Shown piece after piece: positions 1 through 7,068 of a DNA stretch of 7,158 nucleotides. Below the pieces are notes generated by a model that worked only from the letters and a program-made list of their open reading frames with translations, had not been told where the DNA came from and did not search any database. The position numbers and the translations under genes were made by a program. Each line of letters opens with the position of its first letter. The first letter of the stretch is position 1. Origin of the DNA: Eubacterium sp. (GTDB lineage: Bacteria > Bacillota > Clostridia > Lachnospirales > Lachnospiraceae); the NCBI GenBank assembly GCA_003486385.1, contig DNFT01000070.1, positions 1-7,158 on the forward strand, read 5' to 3'.

Positions 1-21
1 TTCTGCCACCCGGATTCTTTA

Positions 22-2523
22 TTAGTTATTCATCGCTTCCAGCTTTCTCTGCGCATCCTCAAGAGACTCATACCCATACTGCAGCACGGTGTTCTCCATA
101 ATCATCTCATTCAGATTCCTTCCATTCTGATACAATCCAATAACATACCTGCAATACAATATAAAGGTATCCTTTGAATAGGTATCCAGCTCACCGCGAA
201 GATATGTCTCCGCCGAAGTGTCGAACGGTGTATCCTCAGAAGTATGAATGAAACGTATCTGTCCCGCAAGTGCAGGGTACTTCCCGACAAACTCTTCAAG
301 CCAGCCGACCTGAATTGCAATAACCTGTTCCGCTATCGTCCTCCGCTCATCATCTATCACCGGTAGACTGTCCTTAAAGCTCTCATACTCCTGTGGTGCA
401 GTACTCTCCATCATTCTGGCGTATTTTTCCGTCACAAGATTTCTCCCTGTACGTGCTCCTTCCTCTAAGTCGGACAGGTAGCTTCTACACAGTTCATCAC
501 TCCACGCCATGAACTGACTTCTTCTCATCAGCGTAAAGGTATTATAATTATTCTGGCAGTCCGCTCTTCCTCCCTCGTTGTGGGCAGCCTGAAACATGTC
601 CCACTCAAACTTTACTATTCTCTCGATTATTCCGGCCATACTGCCATTGTCTTCATTTCTGCCTAGCGAAGTCTGCACACTCTCATATCCCTGCATAATG
701 GCGTATCCCTGTGTCTCCATATAATAATCATTACTTCCTGAGAGACTCTGCATATTGAGTATTCTCACAAGCTGCATGCATATATTCTCTATACATTCCG
801 AAGCCTTATCCTCGTCATGATAATCAATCTGCGATAGCTCATCAAGCAGCTCACATACCCTCATCAGAACCGGCTCCTGTCTGAGCTGCGCCAGCTTCAC
901 AAGTGCTCTGTAGGACCATTTATAATACGGCATATACTCCCTGTACACGAGAAAGCACAGCTTAACAGTCTGCTCGATAAATCCTGCATAGGCAAGCGAT
1001 GCGGCAACATAATCACCTCGTCTTATGCATCTTCCGTAATTGTATTGACCGTACTGTGCAATCCTCACGGCTGCCTCTGCCATCTTAGGATACCACAGTT
1101 CATTCGGATAATATTCCAAAAGCCGCTGTCTTTCACCTGTAAATATTCCTGAAGCATCCCTGAAAATCTCACCATTTACCGCTGCCGCCGCTCCGTTATC
1201 CGTGATGAGCTGCCATGCGGATAAATCCGTCCTTTCCGGAACTGTGGCACAGCCTATATGCTCCGTCAAAAAGTCGCTCAGCTTAATCACACCGACACGT
1301 CCATGTCCGTTTTGAGTCTCAATCCGCGCAGCTACGCCAAGAAAGCTCTTAGGAAGCTTGTCATATTCTGCGGCAAGCCGCTCTCCAATGCTGTCATAGT
1401 CATCATCGGTAAGCCACAGACACACTGCAGGACCGAAATCATGGTCTTTTGACAAGTCATCATCAAATCCGAAGCACTCAGAGCCATGTCCCGCAAGTCC
1501 CACAGCAATTCTGTCCTCGTATTCCGGAAATTGAGTATGTATCATATCTTTTACATATATTTCATAATATGCCCTTGAAAGCTCAAGCCCTTTTAGCACA
1601 GCCCCATCACGGCATACTGTAGCAAGCTGATTTTTAAGCTCGCTGATTCTTGTCCTACTTTTTTCGCTCAATGCATATTCATTATCTTCCTGCTGCCCAT
1701 TATTTCCACCATTGTTCAAAATAATGCTTTCATACGCAGCTATGCAGTTTTCACATGTCGCCCTGTAAGCGGTGTTGCTATAGCCATAGCTTCTTGCTAT
1801 CTCGGTAAGCGCCTCCTCATAGGCTTCCACCGCCTTGGCATATTCTCCCCTTTTCAGATGAAGGTCACCATACGCAGAAAGTGCCGCCCCATAGTGGGCA
1901 TCCTTGTATTTCCTTCCTTTATCTCTCTTAAAGATATCAAGAGCCTTCGATATATATGCCTCAGCTTCATCGTATCTTCCATGTCTTATGTCAAGCAGTG
2001 AAATGTTGATATATGTTGTAGCCTCCTCAACCTCGCAGTCAGGGAGCTTCTTTATAAGCTCCAATGCCTTTAAAAGCTCAGCTCTGGCACGCTCATCATC
2101 GCCTGTCTCGGCATAAAAAAGACTTATATTGTTATACAGTGACGCATATCTGTACGCATCCTCACAGCCGGAGCTTCTAAGAGCCTCGGCCGCCTCATCA
2201 TACAGTGCACCGGCTCTTTCATAATCCCCGGCAGCTCTGTATGCCGTGGCAGCGTTAAGCACGATGGTAGCATAATCCTGCGTACCGCAAAGACCTGAAT
2301 TTCCGGCTATCGTCATGGCCTTATCGGCAAACATTTCCGACTCGGCATGCCTCCCTGTGACGCGATACAGACCCACAAGCTCACTCATAACCGTGAGAAG
2401 AGCCTGCGTGTCCTCCTGTTCCATCGCTTTTTTTACATTATCAATCAAAAATTGCTCTGCTTCATCCATCCTTTTATCGGACAACAAGCCATCAAGCTTC
2501 TGAAAAAAAACATTGTAATCCAT
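22..2523 (-). CDS. TPR-repeat protein with DUF4037 nucleotidyltransferase-like domain and C-terminal DUF4125
   Basis: A complete 833-residue protein of unknown function, probably cytoplasmic, since I see no signal peptide or membrane segment. Residues about 40-245 form TPR-like helical pairs (for example around 85-115, 127-158, 167-198 and 210-242), which usually bind protein partners. A low-complexity Asn/Gly/Gln linker at about 269-283 leads into a DUF4037-type region. There, residues 342-365 carry a nucleotidyltransferase-like signature: G347-S348, then D360-x-D362, with a possible third acidic residue at D417. Residues about 635-830 resemble DUF4125, with conserved-looking Trp, Arg and acidic positions (FTLMRRSQF at 663-671, YCRYVIGLYQNGRN at 790-803). 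The start is supported by GGAGG six bases upstream. The gene lies 62 bases after the second ABC gene, so read-through is possible. Domain names come from recognition, not a search. Nucleotide transfer is unproven. Confidence 0.85.
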   Translation of the reverse strand: MDYNVFFQKLDGLLSDKRMDEAEQFLIDNVKKAMEQEDTQALLTVMSELVGLYRVTGRHAESEMFADKAMTIAGNSGLCGTQDYATIVLNAATAYRAAGDYERAGALYDEAAEALRSSGCEDAYRYASLYNNISLFYAETGDDERARAELLKALELIKKLPDCEVEEATTYINISLLDIRHGRYDEAEAYISKALDIFKRDKGRKYKDAHYGAALSAYGDLHLKRGEYAKAVEAYEEALTEIARSYGYSNTAYRATCENCIAAYESIILNNGGNNGQQEDNEYALSEKSRTRISELKNQLATVCRDGAVLKGLELSRAYYEIYVKDMIHTQFPEYEDRIAVGLAGHGSECFGFDDDLSKDHDFGPAVCLWLTDDDYDSIGERLAAEYDKLPKSFLGVAARIETQNGHGRVGVIKLSDFLTEHIGCATVPERTDLSAWQLITDNGAAAAVNGEIFRDASGIFTGERQRLLEYYPNELWYPKMAEAAVRIAQYGQYNYGRCIRRGDYVAASLAYAGFIEQTVKLCFLVYREYMPYYKWSYRALVKLAQLRQEPVLMRVCELLDELSQIDYHDEDKASECIENICMQLVRILNMQSLSGSNDYYMETQGYAIMQGYESVQTSLGRNEDNGSMAGIIERIVKFEWDMFQAAHNEGGRADCQNNYNTFTLMRRSQFMAWSDELCRSYLSDLEEGARTGRNLVTEKYARMMESTAPQEYESFKDSLPVIDDERRTIAEQVIAIQVGWLEEFVGKYPALAGQIRFIHTSEDTPFDTSAETYLRGELDTYSKDTFILYCRYVIGLYQNGRNLNEMIMENTVLQYGYESLEDAQRKLEAMNN

Positions 2524-2529
2524 GCACTG

Positions 2530-2534
2530 CCTCC
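2530..2534 (-). promoter_or_regulatory. Ribosome binding site of the TPR/DUF4125 gene
   Basis: GGAGG on the minus strand lies six bases before the ATG at 2523-2521. This fixes the start, and the gene therefore has its own good translation signal rather than depending on coupling to the ABC gene upstream. Confidence 0.75.
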
Positions 2535-2543
2535 AAATTTATG

Positions 2544-2549
2544 ATTATA
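2544..2549 (-). promoter_or_regulatory. Possible -10 element for the TPR gene
   Basis: An exact TATAAT on the minus strand lies in the short gap before the TPR gene, 20 bases ahead of its ATG. At 16-18 bases upstream I find no reasonable -35 hexamer; that stretch falls in the loop side of the hairpin at 2551-2585. It could be a weak internal promoter giving a very short leader, or chance in AT-rich DNA. Confidence 0.25.
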
Positions 2550-2550
2550 C

Positions 2551-2585
2551 AGCACAGGAAAGCAATATTTTTGCGTACCTGTGCT
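2551..2585 (-). other. Intergenic stem-loop directly after the second ABC gene
   Basis: Two perfect 8-base arms, AGCACAGG and CCTGTGCT, enclose a second inner stem GCAA/TTGC with a five-base loop, separated by a 3x3 internal bulge. The hairpin begins on the base right after the TAG stop of the ABC gene. No T-tract follows, so it does not look like a classical intrinsic terminator. It may act as an mRNA-stabilising or processing hairpin that sets different transcript levels for the transporter and the TPR gene. Confidence 0.5.
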
Positions 2586-4301
2586 CTATTCCAAAGTCTG
2601 TAACCTCACCATCTTGGCATATATTCCGTTCTTCTTTATAAGCTCCGAAGGCTTTCCTGTCTCAGCGACATGCCCTCCGTCTATGACAACAATCTTATCA
2701 GCGCCCGACACAGTACGCATACGATGCGCGATAATAATAACCGTCTTGTCCTTTATAAGCCTTGATATAGCCTCCTGAATATATGTCTCATTCTCGGCAT
2801 CAAGTGACGCTGTAGCCTCATCAAGAAGTACAACCGGGGCATCCTTTAAGAGCGCCCTGGCTATCGAAATTCTCTGTCTTTCACCGCCTGAAAGAGCAGA
2901 GCCGTTCTCCCCAATCACAGTCTGATAACCATCCGGCAGCCTGCTTATAAACTCATCACACTGAGCCTCCTCTGCCGCCCGCATAACCTCCTCGTCGGTC
3001 GCACCCTTCCTGCCTATTCTGATATTTTCCATAATTGTATTATCAAAAAGTATAACATCCTGAAATACTATTGAATACGCGGCCAGAAGCTTCTCCGGGT
3101 CAACCTGTGATATATCCTTGCCTCCAAGCCTTATGCTTCCTCCATCAACATCCCAGAACCTTGCCGCAAGCTTGGAAACCGTTGATTTTCCTCCACCGGA
3201 TGGTCCTATAAGAGCTGTGACATCACCCTGCTTTGCGGTGAAGCTTATATCGTTGAGTACTTTTTCATTCTTATCGTAAGAAAAGCTTACATTTGAGAAC
3301 TCGATGTCATAGGATTTTACATCAAGCTCATCGCTGCCCTTCTGGACGGGATAATCTGTAATCTCATTCATTCTCTCGACATTGACATCCTGTGCTATGA
3401 CTGCCGCAAGGTTCATCAGAGTTCCCTGCATAGGCTCATATATCCTCGACACTACAAGTATGAACATGAAAAATGTAAGCACATCAAGCTTGCCGCTGCA
3501 CAGCAGGACTGAGCCGACCAGTGCAACTGTTCCTATGCCAAAGCGCAGGATACATGAAGCCGAAACCACGAACACTGCCGTTCCAAGCTCCGCCTTGAAG
3601 CTCTCCTTCTCAAGAGCTGTAATCCTGCCCTTCAAGCCTTCAAGATAGCTTTCCTCAGCATTGTAGGACTTTAAATCCTTGATTGTCTCAAGGTACTCCT
3701 GCAAGCCGTCCGCCTGAGCTATGGCGACATTTCTCTTTCTTCTTGAGATGCCTCTCTGGACATTTCCTGAACAGCACACTATTATAAGTGCGATAGGAAG
3801 TACCCACAGCGCCGCAAGCGCCATCCTCCAGTCAAAAAAGAAAAGGCTTATGGCAATCATCACCGTTGAAATCATTGCTCCGAAAAACTGAGGCATAACA
3901 TGTGAAAAATTATGCTCAAGCACGGTACAGTCACCAAGTATCGTCGAGGTCAGGTCTGCCAAATCCTTCTTTCCGAAGAAGGACAGCGGAAGTGTGCGAA
4001 GCTTCTCCGCTATATTGATTCTTCTGTGTTCACTCTCCCTGTATGTGGAGAAAAACGATGCATTATACTGTAAAAAAAATACAACTCCAAATACAACCAG
4101 AATTATAGCACAGCCTGCAATATATGTATACCTGTGATTTACAGGAACTGCCCCATTTATCAAATCAGCCGCAAGGTAATACATAATCGCAACCGGAACC
4201 ATGAGCATTATATTCTGCAATGTGGTTATCGCGGTACTCTTTATAAAATCAATTGCCCCCTGTCTTGTGAGGGCATATCTTCTCATCAGCTTGCCAATCA
4301 T
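2586..4301 (-). CDS. ABC transporter half, fused membrane and ATPase domains (second subunit of the pair)
   Basis: A 571-residue exporter-fold ABC half-transporter in the cell membrane. Six hydrophobic spans are visible, at roughly 25-48, 59-79, 136-156, 158-179, 240-268 and 273-290. The ATPase domain is complete: A-loop Tyr342, Walker A GPSGGGKST 366-374, Q-loop Gln414, signature LSGGERQR 470-477, Walker B VVLLDEAT 490-497 with catalytic Glu495, D-loop SLD 499-501 and switch His526. The ATG at 4301-4299 overlaps the TGA of the preceding gene as ATGA and has AGGTGGAG four bases upstream. An in-frame ATG seven codons earlier (4322) has no well-placed binding site, so I chose the later one. It should pair with the 4298-6106 product. 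The overall style resembles IrtB/YbtQ-type subunits. The substrate is not shown by the sequence; multidrug or peptide export remains possible. Confidence 0.93.
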   Translation of the reverse strand: MIGKLMRRYALTRQGAIDFIKSTAITTLQNIMLMVPVAIMYYLAADLINGAVPVNHRYTYIAGCAIILVVFGVVFFLQYNASFFSTYRESEHRRINIAEKLRTLPLSFFGKKDLADLTSTILGDCTVLEHNFSHVMPQFFGAMISTVMIAISLFFFDWRMALAALWVLPIALIIVCCSGNVQRGISRRKRNVAIAQADGLQEYLETIKDLKSYNAEESYLEGLKGRITALEKESFKAELGTAVFVVSASCILRFGIGTVALVGSVLLCSGKLDVLTFFMFILVVSRIYEPMQGTLMNLAAVIAQDVNVERMNEITDYPVQKGSDELDVKSYDIEFSNVSFSYDKNEKVLNDISFTAKQGDVTALIGPSGGGKSTVSKLAARFWDVDGGSIRLGGKDISQVDPEKLLAAYSIVFQDVILFDNTIMENIRIGRKGATDEEVMRAAEEAQCDEFISRLPDGYQTVIGENGSALSGGERQRISIARALLKDAPVVLLDEATASLDAENETYIQEAISRLIKDKTVIIIAHRMRTVSGADKIVVIDGGHVAETGKPSELIKKNGIYAKMVRLQTLE

Positions 4302-6106
4302 ACTGCTCCACCTACCTTCCATGTGACAGACTTCCTATACTCATCCCACATCTTTTTGTAATTGTTTTCCTGCGTATTGTCCGCAAGCAGTTCAGCGTGT
4401 GTGCCTTCCTGTACAACTCTGCCGTCCTTGAGAACAAAAATCTTATCCGCAGCCTTGACAGTGGACAGTCTGTGCGCAATCATTATCACCGTCTTGTTCT
4501 TGCCTATCTCATCAAATGCCTTCTGCACAAGGCTCTCATTCTCCGGATCTGCGAACGCTGTAGCCTCATCGAGAATAACTATAGGTGCATCTTTTAGGAG
4601 CGCCCTTGCGATAGCTACACGCTGCGTCTCTCCTCCCGAAAGATAGGTGCCGTGTGTTCCAAGCTGTGTGTCGATTCCGTTCGGCAGCTTGGCTATTATA
4701 TCATCGCACTGTGCCAGATGAAGCGCTCTCTTTATCTCCTCCTCCGTTGCCCCCGGCTTCGCGAGCTTTAAATTCTCCCTTATGCTCAGCTTTAACAGCT
4801 TGTTATTCTGAAAAACATAAGCAATCATATCGTTAAGCTGCGCCTTAGGAATATCCTTGATGTCCACGCCTCCGATGCTTATGCTTCCGCCATTCACGTC
4901 AAAGAATCTTGCGATAAGCGCCGCCGTGGTACTCTTGCCTCCACCCGATGGTCCGACGAATGCGACATGCTTTCCCTGAGGTATCTTAAGTGAAATCCCG
5001 GAAACCGCATCGCGCTGTGCCCCTTCGTATCTGAAGGTCGCATTCTTAAGCTCAATGGAATAGTCGGAAACCTTGCTATCCGTGCCATTCTCAGGAAGCG
5101 GCTCAATATCAAGTATCGACTGTACTCTTGTGAGTGCATCCTCCACAAGCATATTGTTCTCTGTCATAAACATCATCTTGGTGAATGTCGTTGAGATAAT
5201 CGGTGTAAAAATAATATAAAACAGGAGATTTACAACAAATTTATCCGTGATATTTCCCCCTGCCGAAACGACAAGTGCGGCACAGGTGAGGAAAGCAAAC
5301 ACGCTGTTTATCGACACCTCAAAGAGCACCATAGGTCTGCGGCACATCTTCGTGTAGGACATACAGAACTTTCCGTAGCTGCTTATCGAATCGCGGAATT
5401 TTTTGAAGGTGAACACCGACTGCCCGAAGGTCTTTACAACAGGCATTCCTCTCACATATTCGACAGCCTGATTATTCATGTCCTCAAGCGAATCCTGATA
5501 ATGGCGCATGTCCTCCGCCATCTTTTTTCCAAGCATGCCCGCCATGTTTACAAACGCAAGCACCACAGGGACAAGGCTTAAAAGTCCCAGACGCCAGTCA
5601 AATATAAAGAGCATGACTATAAGCGCCACCGGTGTGAGCATGGCATTGGCGGTATCCGGAAGCTGGTGTGCAAGATAAGTCTCCGTAGCCTCTGCGGACT
5701 CTGCTATTATCTTTCTCACCCTTCCGCTTCCCATGCTGTCGACCATGCCAAGCGGCAGCTTCTTTACATGATTTAACACTGTAATCTTCATGTTAGCGGC
5801 GATTCGGAATGCCGCCCTGTGTGAGCACAGTAATGCCGCAAAATATACCAGCATACTTATAAGTGCCATGACAACTGCCATCACGCCGTTATGTACAATC
5901 CCATCCGCTTTAGAGAAATCGGGCGTAACCGCGATAACCTCTTTTATGATTTTCCACAGATAGATAAACGGAAAAAGTGCCAGTACAGCACTCACCGCCG
6001 ACATAATGATTGACGCATAGGAAAAGCCCTTATAGCTTCCCGCATACGCCATGAGCCTTGAGAACGCTGATTCCTTCTTAGGGCTCTTTTCGTTTACTTC
6101 CTTCAT
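4298..6106 (-). CDS. ABC transporter half, fused membrane and ATPase domains (first subunit of the pair)
   Basis: A 602-residue membrane protein of the same architecture as its downstream partner. A basic, hydrophilic N-terminus (residues 1-25) precedes six spans at about 30-53, 72-95, 150-170, 172-192, 258-283 and 289-308. ATPase motifs are intact: Walker A GPSGGGKST 385-393, Q-loop Gln433, signature LSGGETQR 489-496, Walker B IVILDEAT 509-516 with Glu514, and His545. The D-loop region reads AFADPENE (517-524) in place of the usual SLD/ALD. I associate that variant with IrtA/YbtP-like subunits, from memory. There is no N-terminal siderophore-interacting domain such as mycobacterial IrtA carries. 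The start is fixed by AGGAGGT six bases upstream, and the stop is shared with the next gene's start, so the two subunits are probably made in equal amounts. An iron-siderophore, haem or metal substrate is inferred from the upstream iron-box-like site. Drug export is the main alternative. Confidence 0.93.
   Translation of the reverse strand: MKEVNEKSPKKESAFSRLMAYAGSYKGFSYASIIMSAVSAVLALFPFIYLWKIIKEVIAVTPDFSKADGIVHNGVMAVVMALISMLVYFAALLCSHRAAFRIAANMKITVLNHVKKLPLGMVDSMGSGRVRKIIAESAEATETYLAHQLPDTANAMLTPVALIVMLFIFDWRLGLLSLVPVVLAFVNMAGMLGKKMAEDMRHYQDSLEDMNNQAVEYVRGMPVVKTFGQSVFTFKKFRDSISSYGKFCMSYTKMCRRPMVLFEVSINSVFAFLTCAALVVSAGGNITDKFVVNLLFYIIFTPIISTTFTKMMFMTENNMLVEDALTRVQSILDIEPLPENGTDSKVSDYSIELKNATFRYEGAQRDAVSGISLKIPQGKHVAFVGPSGGGKSTTAALIARFFDVNGGSISIGGVDIKDIPKAQLNDMIAYVFQNNKLLKLSIRENLKLAKPGATEEEIKRALHLAQCDDIIAKLPNGIDTQLGTHGTYLSGGETQRVAIARALLKDAPIVILDEATAFADPENESLVQKAFDEIGKNKTVIMIAHRLSTVKAADKIFVLKDGRVVQEGTHAELLADNTQENNYKKMWDEYRKSVTWKVGGAV
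4306..4313 (-). promoter_or_regulatory. Ribosome binding site that decides the start of the second ABC gene
   Basis: AGGTGGAG on the minus strand, inside the last codons of the first ABC gene, is four bases from the ATG that overlaps its stop. It favours that ATG over the in-frame one at 4322, which lies upstream of this site and cannot use it. Confidence 0.7.
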
Positions 6107-6112
6107 GGTTCT

Positions 6113-6119
6113 ACCTCCT
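6113..6119 (-). promoter_or_regulatory. Strong ribosome binding site of the first ABC gene
   Basis: AGGAGGT on the minus strand, six bases from the ATG at 6106-6104, is a full consensus site. It indicates efficient translation once the operon is transcribed. Confidence 0.85.
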
Positions 6120-6130
6120 GGTTAAAGTTT

Positions 6131-6145
6131 TATGTTCCGAACGTA
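6131..6145. promoter_or_regulatory. 15-base dyad between promoter and ribosome binding site, candidate operator
   Basis: The sequence has the form TA-n-GTTC-n-GAAC-n-TA, with six of seven base pairs matching around a central base and a perfect GTTC/GAAC core at 6134-6142. It lies 11 bases upstream of the AGGAGGT of the ABC operon, within the probable leader. That position suits a repressor, most simply the neighbouring TetR-family protein. I see no second copy in front of the regulator gene, so autoregulation through this site is not supported. The protein assignment is inference. Confidence 0.4.
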
Positions 6146-6161
6146 TGAAACATATAGCTAA

Positions 6162-6192
6162 GTTATGTTAGTTTTTGCTAACCTAACCTCAA
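6162..6192 (-). promoter_or_regulatory. Possible promoter of the ABC operon enclosing the iron-box-like site
   Basis: On the minus strand TTGAGG (6187-6192, 4 of 6 to consensus) and CATAAC (6162-6167, 4 of 6) flank exactly the 19-base box at 6168-6186. The spacing is long, at 19 bases. Reading AACATA as the -10 instead gives 17 bases but a poorer hexamer. Since a terminator separates this region from the regulator gene upstream, a promoter is expected here, although its exact hexamers are uncertain. Confidence 0.35.
6163..6186. promoter_or_regulatory. DtxR/IdeR-like iron box within a 24-base dyad
   Basis: The minus strand at 6186-6168 reads TTAGGTTAGCAAAAACTAA, matching the known DtxR/IdeR consensus TTAGGTTAGSCTAACCTAA at 16 of 19 positions, with the whole left half perfect. 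A second register shifted five bases (6181-6163) matches at 13 of 19. Together they form a 24-base dyad: TTA-n-GTTAG, six bases, CTAAC-n-TAA. The site sits in the expected promoter of the ABC operon, so a metal-loaded DtxR-family repressor would block transcription when iron (or manganese) is plentiful. The consensus is established for actinobacterial regulators; its use in this organism is inference. The dyad could instead be a TetR-family operator. Confidence 0.5.
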
Positions 6193-6219
6193 ATAAAAAG
6201 TTCCGTGAAAGGAACCTTT
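6191..6219 (-). terminator. Rho-independent terminator of the TetR-family regulator gene
   Basis: On the minus strand AAAGGTTCC pairs with GGAACTTTT across a six-base loop (TTTCAC), giving a nine-pair stem with one G-U wobble, followed by a T-rich tail TTTTTATTT. The wobble pair exists only in the minus-strand transcript (an A-C mismatch on the other strand), which supports this orientation. It lies 70 bases after the regulator's stop and just ahead of the ABC promoter region, so the regulator and the transporter appear to be separate transcription units. Confidence 0.75.
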
Positions 6220-6288
6220 ATCTGCTTATTTTATTGTAAATATGTAGCTTCAATTGCTGACATGCGTCATGCATACTTAATTAAAAGC

Positions 6289-6930
6289 TTATATGTCTTT
6301 CTTCTGAATGTCACACATATCAAAAAGCCTCATCCAGCCTGCCGTGTAAAATTCGCGCAGCTGCTTAAGGTACGTCTTAACCTCACTGATATCATTCTTA
6401 TGAATCAGCAGCTCAAAAAATGCCGTGAACATGCCGCTTACAAGCACATGCTCAAGCTTCGGGTCAATCTCCCGTACTTCAATGCCGTTCTTTCTCATAA
6501 CCTCGACAAAGTCATGTGTCGCCTGTACTTCAACCTCGGACATCTCATGCACCATGTTCTCATACCGAGTCCCCTTAGAGCACATAAGTATAAGCCTGAA
6601 CTCATCCTCATTGGCATACATGTACTCAATCATCTGTTCTAAACAGTCCCCACTAATCTTTCCCATATTAGCCTGCTGTTCATCCGCGTTAAGCTCCTTA
6701 AAGCTGTTCTGCGTGCTCACATACATATCCATGATATGCTCATACTGCTCAGACACCAGCGCATCAAACAGCTTCTCCTTGCTGTCATAATATCCGTAGA
6801 ATGCCCCCGTTGTCACACCAGCACACTTTACAATATTTCTGAGTGATGCACCTAAGAATCCCTTTTCAAGAAATTCCCGTTTCGCAGCACTGTGTATTCG
6901 TTCCAATGTAGTCGGCTTGATATCTTCCAT
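6289..6930 (-). CDS. TetR/AcrR-family transcriptional regulator
   Basis: A cytoplasmic DNA-binding repressor-type protein of 213 residues, a usual length for the family. The N-terminal three-helix domain is clear at about residues 9-58: a helix containing AAKREFLEKG, then SLRNIVKCAGVTTGAFYGYYDSKEKLF with the typical GAFYGYYxSKEKL recognition-helix signature. The rest is an all-helical ligand-binding and dimer domain, too divergent to name the ligand. I chose the ATG at 6930-6928, because AGGG lies nine and GGAG three bases before it. The alternative ATG three codons earlier (6939) has its AAGGG touching the start codon. The gene precedes the ABC pair on the same strand but is cut off by a terminator. 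Control of the ABC operon is the natural guess from context. It could also control a divergent gene to the right. Confidence 0.9.
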   Translation of the reverse strand: MEDIKPTTLERIHSAAKREFLEKGFLGASLRNIVKCAGVTTGAFYGYYDSKEKLFDALVSEQYEHIMDMYVSTQNSFKELNADEQQANMGKISGDCLEQMIEYMYANEDEFRLILMCSKGTRYENMVHEMSEVEVQATHDFVEVMRKNGIEVREIDPKLEHVLVSGMFTAFFELLIHKNDISEVKTYLKQLREFYTAGWMRLFDMCDIQKKDI

Positions 6931-7068
6931 GTTCTCCATCCCTTACATAACAGGTGATTGCGAAGCCTCATGTGCGTACATCTGCGTCTATTGGTTTCAC
7001 AGCTTTTATACTAAAACTACATGGCTGTGTACCGGCAAATCTACGTTTCGCAATACCTTGATATAAAT

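Noticed and set aside
3382..3648. Plus-strand open frames opposite the ABC and TPR genes, such as this one and that at 4362-4646
   Set aside because: They are antisense to strongly conserved domains, have Ser/Cys-rich translations typical of shadow frames, and lack ribosome binding sites.
4299..4322. Longer start for the second ABC gene at 4322
   Set aside because: No well-spaced ribosome binding site is seen before it, whereas the ATG overlapping the previous stop has AGGTGGAG four bases upstream and gives a normal family N-terminus.
4298..6106. Degenerate ATPase site in one half of the heterodimer
   Set aside because: Both subunits keep the Walker B glutamate, the signature LSGGE and the switch histidine. 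Only the D-loop differs.
6261..6271. Small dyad CATG-CGT-CATG between regulator and terminator
   Set aside because: Only four-base arms, and it lies in a stretch with no other regulatory sign. Likely chance.
6107..6288. Riboswitch or T-box in front of the ABC operon
   Set aside because: The leader from the probable promoter to the ATG is too short, and the only terminator hairpin lies upstream of the promoter.
6205..6642. Plus-strand open frame of 145 codons opposite the regulator
   Set aside because: It starts inside the terminator hairpin, lies antisense to a clear TetR-family gene, and its translation shows no recognisable domain.
6928..6939. Start of the TetR-type gene at 6939 rather than 6930
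   Set aside because: The AAGGG lies directly against the 6939 ATG, too close to work, but is nine bases from the 6930 ATG. The difference is three residues and not certain.
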